In this document: in pieces, positions 60,405-64,000 of the stretch
Numbering within the stretch: position 1 is the stretch's first letter
Layout of the letters: each line of letters starts with the position of its first letter
Source of the DNA: Sandaracinus sp.
Lineage (GTDB): Bacteria; Myxococcota_A; Polyangia; Polyangiales; Houyiibacteriaceae
DNA length: 64,000 nt
Direction of reading: 5' to 3'
Assembly: GCA_020633125.1 (NCBI GenBank)
Contig: JACKEH010000016.1
Span: 6,507 to 70,506, forward strand
Translations under genes and position numbers: made by a program
Notes under the pieces: generated by a model
The model's input: the letters and a program-made list of their open reading frames with translations, nothing else
Told to the model about the DNA's origin: nothing
Database searches by the model: none

Positions 60405-61318
60405 GCTCCTTGTTGGATCCCGAGTTCCTGCGTCGCCTCGCGCGCGTTCGCCTGCTCGTCCGCCGACGTTTCGCGGGCTCCGCCGGCGGCGCCCGACGCA
60501 GCACGCGCAAGGGCCAGAGCGTCGAGATGGCCGACCACCGGCCCTACGCGCCCGGCGACGACATTCGCCGCATCGATTGGAACGCCTACGCGCGCCTCGA
60601 AGAGCTGATCCTCCGACTCTACGTCGCCGAGGAAGACCTCATCGTCTACCTGCTCGTCGACACGAGCGCGTCCATGGGCTTCGGCGACCCGACCAAGCTC
60701 GACGTCGCCAAACGCCTGGCCGCCGCGCTCGCCTACGTCGGCCTCTCGGGTAGCGAACGCGTCGGCGTCGTGCCCTTCGGCGCGGGTCTCGGCATGCCGA
60801 TGCAACCGACGCGAGGACGTCGCCGCATCGGCTCGGTGCTTCGGCACCTGGACGGCCTCGAGCCACGCGGCGAGACCGACCTGGCGCGCGCGGTCGACGA
60901 GCTCGTCGCGCGACGCACACGGCCGGGCCTCGTGATCGTGCTCTCCGATCTCCTCGACCCCGGCGGCTACCAACGCCCCCTCGATCGCTTGCTCGCCGAA
61001 CGCCACGAGCCGGTGCTCTTCCACGTCCTCGATCGCGAAGAGCTCGACCCGACCCCGGGTGGTGATTTCAACTTCGTCGACAGCGAGCGCGGCGCACGCG
61101 TCGAAGTCTCGCTCGACGCCCGCACCGTCGAAGCGTATCGGCGCCGCGTCGGCCTCTTCCTCGAAGGGGTCGAGGGCTACGCGAAGAAGCGCGGCCTGTC
61201 GTACGTGCGCGCCGGCGCCGACGTCTCGATCGAAGACGCGCTGCTCGCTTATTCGAGGGCGCGTGAACACGCTCGTCGTCGTTCACACGACGCTCTCGCG
61301 TCGTGCGTGACGCGATGA
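60401..61318 (+). CDS. DUF58 family protein
   Basis: The 305-residue protein has the DUF58 core: RRSTRKGQSVEMADHRPYAPGDDIRRIDWNAYARLEELILRLYV. A VWA-like segment follows, VYLLVDTSASMGFG (DxSxS), with RVGVVPFGAGLG and GLVIVLSDLLDPGG. These proteins accompany MoxR ATPases. GTG 60401 overlaps the permease stop. The last part (AYSRAREHARRR) ends in a stop that overlaps the ATG of the BatA-like gene (ATGA). There is no membrane segment. The gene is intact. Confidence 0.92.
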   Translation: MSSLLDPEFLRRLARVRLLVRRRFAGSAGGARRSTRKGQSVEMADHRPYAPGDDIRRIDWNAYARLEELILRLYVAEEDLIVYLLVDTSASMGFGDPTKLDVAKRLAAALAYVGLSGSERVGVVPFGAGLGMPMQPTRGRRRIGSVLRHLDGLEPRGETDLARAVDELVARRTRPGLVIVLSDLLDPGGYQRPLDRLLAERHEPVLFHVLDREELDPTPGGDFNFVDSERGARVEVSLDARTVEAYRRRVGLFLEGVEGYAKKRGLSYVRAGADVSIEDALLAYSRAREHARRRSHDALASCVTR

Positions 61319-63246
61319 CGTGGTTGAGCCCGTGGAGCCTGCTCTGGCTCGGCCTGACGGTTCCGCTCGTCTTGCTCTACGTGCTCAAACGAAAGCGCGT
61401 CGACCGCGTGATCGGTTCGACCTTGCTCTGGGAAGCGGCGCTCCGCGATCTGCGCGCGGAGCGACCGTGGAAGCGGCTCATCCCCACCGTCGCGTTGTTG
61501 CTCCAGCTCCTGGCCATCGTCCTCGGTGCCCTCGCGCTCGGTCGCCCGGCCGGCGCGGGCGGCGTCCCGACGGGCGCCACCGTCGCGCTCGTCGTCGACA
61601 CCTCGGCCTCGATGGCCGCGCGCTCCGGCCACGGCGGCTCACGCCTCGAGCGCGCCGTCGAAGTCGGCCGCGAGCTCGCGCGTGCCCTTCCCCCGGCGGC
61701 CGCATGATGGTCGTCGCCGCCGGCGCCGAGCCGACCGTGCTGGCGCCGCCGACCTCCGACGGCGCGGCACTCGCTCGCGCGCGCGCTCGACGCGCTCGCC
61801 CCGAGCGGCACCGTCGCCGACCTCGAAGGCGCGGTGGCGCTCACCACCGAACGCCTTCGCGAAGCCCCGAGCGGCAGTCGCGTCTTGCTCGTCACCGACG
61901 GCGCCGAAGACGGGGAGATCTCCCTCGACGTGCGCGGCGCACCCGGTCGAGGTCCAGCTCGTCGGCCCCGAAGAGAACGCCGCCACCGACAACGTCGGCA
62001 TCGTCGAAGCGGACGCGCGCGCGCGTGGGCGAAGGCCCCGATCGTGCCGACCTCTTCGCGCGTCTGCGCAACTACGCCGCCGAGCCGGTCGACGTCTTTC
62101 TCACCGCAACGCTCGTCGGCCGCGACGGCGTGCTCGCTTCACGACGCCTCACCCTCGACGCCGAGTCGAGCGCGCCGGTCGTGATGGCCGTCGACTTGCC
62201 GCCCGACGCCGCAGGCCGGGCCGCGGTCGTTCGCCTCGCGCTCTCCCGGCACGACGCCTCGGTCGAAGGCATGGACGACGACCTCGCGCTCGACGACGTC
62301 GCGGTCGTGCCGAGCCCCGGTGCGCGACGCCTCCGGTCTTTCTCGTCGGCGACGCACCTGCCCCCGTCGAACGTGTCCTTCGCGCCGACGCCCACGTCGA
62401 GCTCTTCGCGACGACCTTGCGCGCGCTCGCGGAACGCGACGCCGACGCGCCCGCCCTCGACGGCCTCTTCGTCTACGCCGGCGAGACCCCCGAGCGCGCG
62501 CCGGCCGGCGACTCCATCGTCGTCGCGCCCCGTGGCGACCGGGTCTTCGAGACCGAGCTCGGCCCCGAGGTCGAAGCGCCGCGCATGATCTCGTGGGACG
62601 AAGCCGACCCGCGCCTTCGCTTCGTCACGCTCTCGGACGTCCACCTCGGGCGACTTCGCCCCATCACCGGCAGCGCCGCGCGCGCGCTCGCGACCACCGA
62701 CGCCGGCCCCGCGCTCGCGAGCCTCTCGCGTCCCGACGGCGAGACCACGATCGTCGCCTTCGATCCCGCGACGAGCGATTGGCCGCGCCAACCGACCTTC
62801 GTCGTCTTCTTCCGCAACCTGCTCGACGCGCACGAGAACGCCGCGCCAGCGGCGGCGTGGCGAAGGGCGCGCTCGGCGAAGCGCTCCGGATTCCCGCGCC
62901 CGACGGAACCCGCGTCGACGTCCGCACCCCCTCGGGCGAGACGCTCACGGCCACCAGCCGAGGCGGCATCGCGGTGGTGCCCGTCGCGGCCGAGCCGGGC
63001 GTCTTCGAGGCCCGCGTCGCCCTCGACGGTGGGCCTCGCGAGCTTCACGCGCTGCGCAGCTTGCTCGACGCGAGCGAGAGCGACGTGCGTGCGCGGCTGC
63101 AGTTCTCGCGCGCCGGCGAGACCGTCACCACCGCGCCCGCCGCGCCGCGCGAGCATCGTGAGTCGTGGCCCTGGTTGGCCGCCCTGGTGCTCCTCTTCTT
63201 CGCGCTCGAAGCCTGGTGGGCCTCGCGAAAAGGAGCGGTCGCGTGA
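61315..63246 (+). CDS. BatA-like VWA membrane protein (about six frameshifts)
   Basis: The start gives the BatA N-terminal pair of membrane segments (WLSPWSLLWLGLTVPLVLLYVLKRKR; IPTVALLLQLLAIVLGALALGRPA). A VWA domain follows with VALVVDTSASMAARSG (DxSxS) and, in another frame, SRVLLVTDGAEDGE. A long periplasmic-type region (VDVFLTATLVGRDGVLASRR, PRMISWDEADPRLRFVTLSDVHLG) and a C-terminal membrane segment (WPWLAALVLLFFALEAWW) complete it. Frame breaks are near 61700, 61790, 61940, 62025, 62325 and 62845. Bridging them gives about 640 residues. It is coupled to both neighbours by 4-bp overlaps. Confidence 0.8.
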
Positions 63247-64000
63247 CCGAGCTCTTTCGCTTCGCGCAGCCGCTCGCGCTCGCCGTCGCGCTTCCGCTCC
63301 TCGCGCTGCTCGTCTGGCGTGTCGCGCGTCTGCCGCGTTTCTTCGGCCGGCGGCATCGCGCCATTCAGGTCGTGATGATCACCGCCGGCGTCTGCGTGAC
63401 CCTCGCGCTCGCCGGCCTCGAGCTCGGCCATCGCCTCGACCGCCTCGCCGTCGTCTTCGTGCTCGATCGCAGCCGCAGCGTCGACGAAGGCCGCCTCGGC
63501 GAGCGCTCGGGCGATGCGGCTCGCGCCGCCGTCTCCGCGATTCGCGACGCCGTACCCACCATGGAGCCCGGCGACCAAGCGGGCCTCGTGATCTTCGGGG
63601 CCAACGCGACCACCGAGCTGCTCCCTTCGCCCGAGCCGCCGATCGGCACACCGCGCGCGAGCGTGCCCCGTGACGCGAGCGACCTCGGCGCCGGCATTCG
63701 CCGCGCCCTCGCGGATCTGCCGGCCGAGCACACGGGCCGCGTCGTCGTGATCAGCGACGGCGTCGAGAACCGCGGCGACGCGTTGGCCGCGGCCACCCTC
63801 GCCGCCGGCCGCGGCGTGGTCGTCGACGTACTCCCGATCGAACGCGAGCCCCGCCCGGAGGTCGCGGTCGAGAGCGTGCGTCTTCCGCGCACCGCGCGCC
63901 CCGGCGAGCCGGTCGAGCTCCGGGTCGTCACACGCGCCACGGTGGCGACCCGCGCGCGTGTGCGAGTCATGCGCGGCGGCGCCCCGATCGCCGAGGCCGA
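63243..64000 (+). CDS. VWA-domain membrane protein (3' end outside window)
   Basis: From GTG 63243 (overlapping the previous stop as GTGA) the frame is open to the window end, giving 252 residues. Two membrane segments (LALAVALPLLALLVWRVA; VVMITAGVCVTLALAGLEL) precede a VWA domain with VVFVLDRSRSVDEG (MIDAS DxSxS), GLVIFGANATTELLP and VVVISDGVENRGDALAAA, then the start of a beta domain (VRLPRTARPGEPVELRVV). It is the eighth gene of the MoxR operon and parallels the BatA-like gene before it. Confidence 0.88.
   Translation, partial: MTELFRFAQPLALAVALPLLALLVWRVARLPRFFGRRHRAIQVVMITAGVCVTLALAGLELGHRLDRLAVVFVLDRSRSVDEGRLGERSGDAARAAVSAIRDAVPTMEPGDQAGLVIFGANATTELLPSPEPPIGTPRASVPRDASDLGAGIRRALADLPAEHTGRVVVISDGVENRGDALAAATLAAGRGVVVDVLPIEREPRPEVAVESVRLPRTARPGEPVELRVVTRATVATRARVRVMRGGAPIAEA

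Overview
The window is very GC-rich DNA with G/C-biased third codon positions and tightly packed genes. It carries many lipoproteins with Asp/Ala/Gly-rich linkers, Cys-rich surface proteins, two Ser/Thr kinases, a MopE-like metal-binding-repeat gene, an AgmX/PglI-like C-terminal domain, and zinc-free S14/L33/L28 ribosomal proteins. This mix points to a Myxococcota chromosome, plausibly of the Sandaracinus/Polyangiales type; that assignment is inference from gene content. No phage, integrase, transposase, tRNA, rRNA or CRISPR array was recognised.

Layout. 1-1.4 kb: the end of a receiver-like protein, then rpsN-rpmG-rpmB. 1.4-1.85 kb: a non-coding block of GC hexamer repeats forming a long inverted repeat. 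1.85-6 kb (minus strand): an anchored beta-propeller protein, an NlpC/P60 lipoprotein and a metzincin-type lipoprotein. 6-8.4 kb: two small membrane proteins and a shattered MopE-like gene. 8.4-11.5 kb (minus): tcdA, tatD, add. 11.8-13.5 kb: a DUF4442 thioesterase-like protein, a DUF2891 protein and a small Cys protein, translationally coupled. 13.5-23.5 kb (minus): recC-recB-recD behind a membrane protein. 23.6-28.3 kb: a large zinc-ribbon kinase/ATPase/TPR protein, a small Cys-rich protein and an SPFH/zinc-ribbon protein. 28.6-34.1 kb: a VWA surface protein, a 158-bp tandem repeat, galT and a membrane Ser/Thr kinase. 34.2-43 kb: mostly minus-strand envelope genes, including a glycine-rich lipoprotein, a caspase-like protease with an EF-hand loop, and a three-gene Cys-rich lipoprotein/lipoprotein/outer-membrane set. 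43.2-45.6 kb: era and der with a terminator. 45.8-52.4 kb: an ECF sigma/anti-sigma operon with two lipoproteins, a lipoprotein methyltransferase, a fatty-acid-hydroxylase-type protein and other lipoproteins. 52.7-64 kb: a translationally coupled eight-gene operon of DUF4175, MoxR, a GATase-like membrane protein, an ABC ATPase, an ABC permease, DUF58, a BatA-like VWA protein and a second VWA protein cut by the window end.

A recurring feature is single-base frameshifts inside otherwise well conserved genes (era, recB, recC, recD, tcdA, tatD, the NlpC/P60 gene, the BatA-like gene and others). Because essential era is hit three times while neighbouring der is intact, the simplest reading is residual indel errors in the sequence rather than gene decay. 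Affected genes are therefore annotated over their full span, with approximate break positions.

How the genes work together: one block is translation and RNA maintenance (ribosomal proteins, tcdA, era, der), one is RecBCD DNA repair, and the rest is envelope biology (proteases, lipoproteins, kinase signalling, an ECF regulon and the MoxR/VWA/ABC operon). The most unusual items are the MoxR-ABC-DUF58-VWA operon with a (Gly-Asn)31 tract, the caspase-like protease with an EF-hand, and a multi-hairpin repeat element present in three copies.
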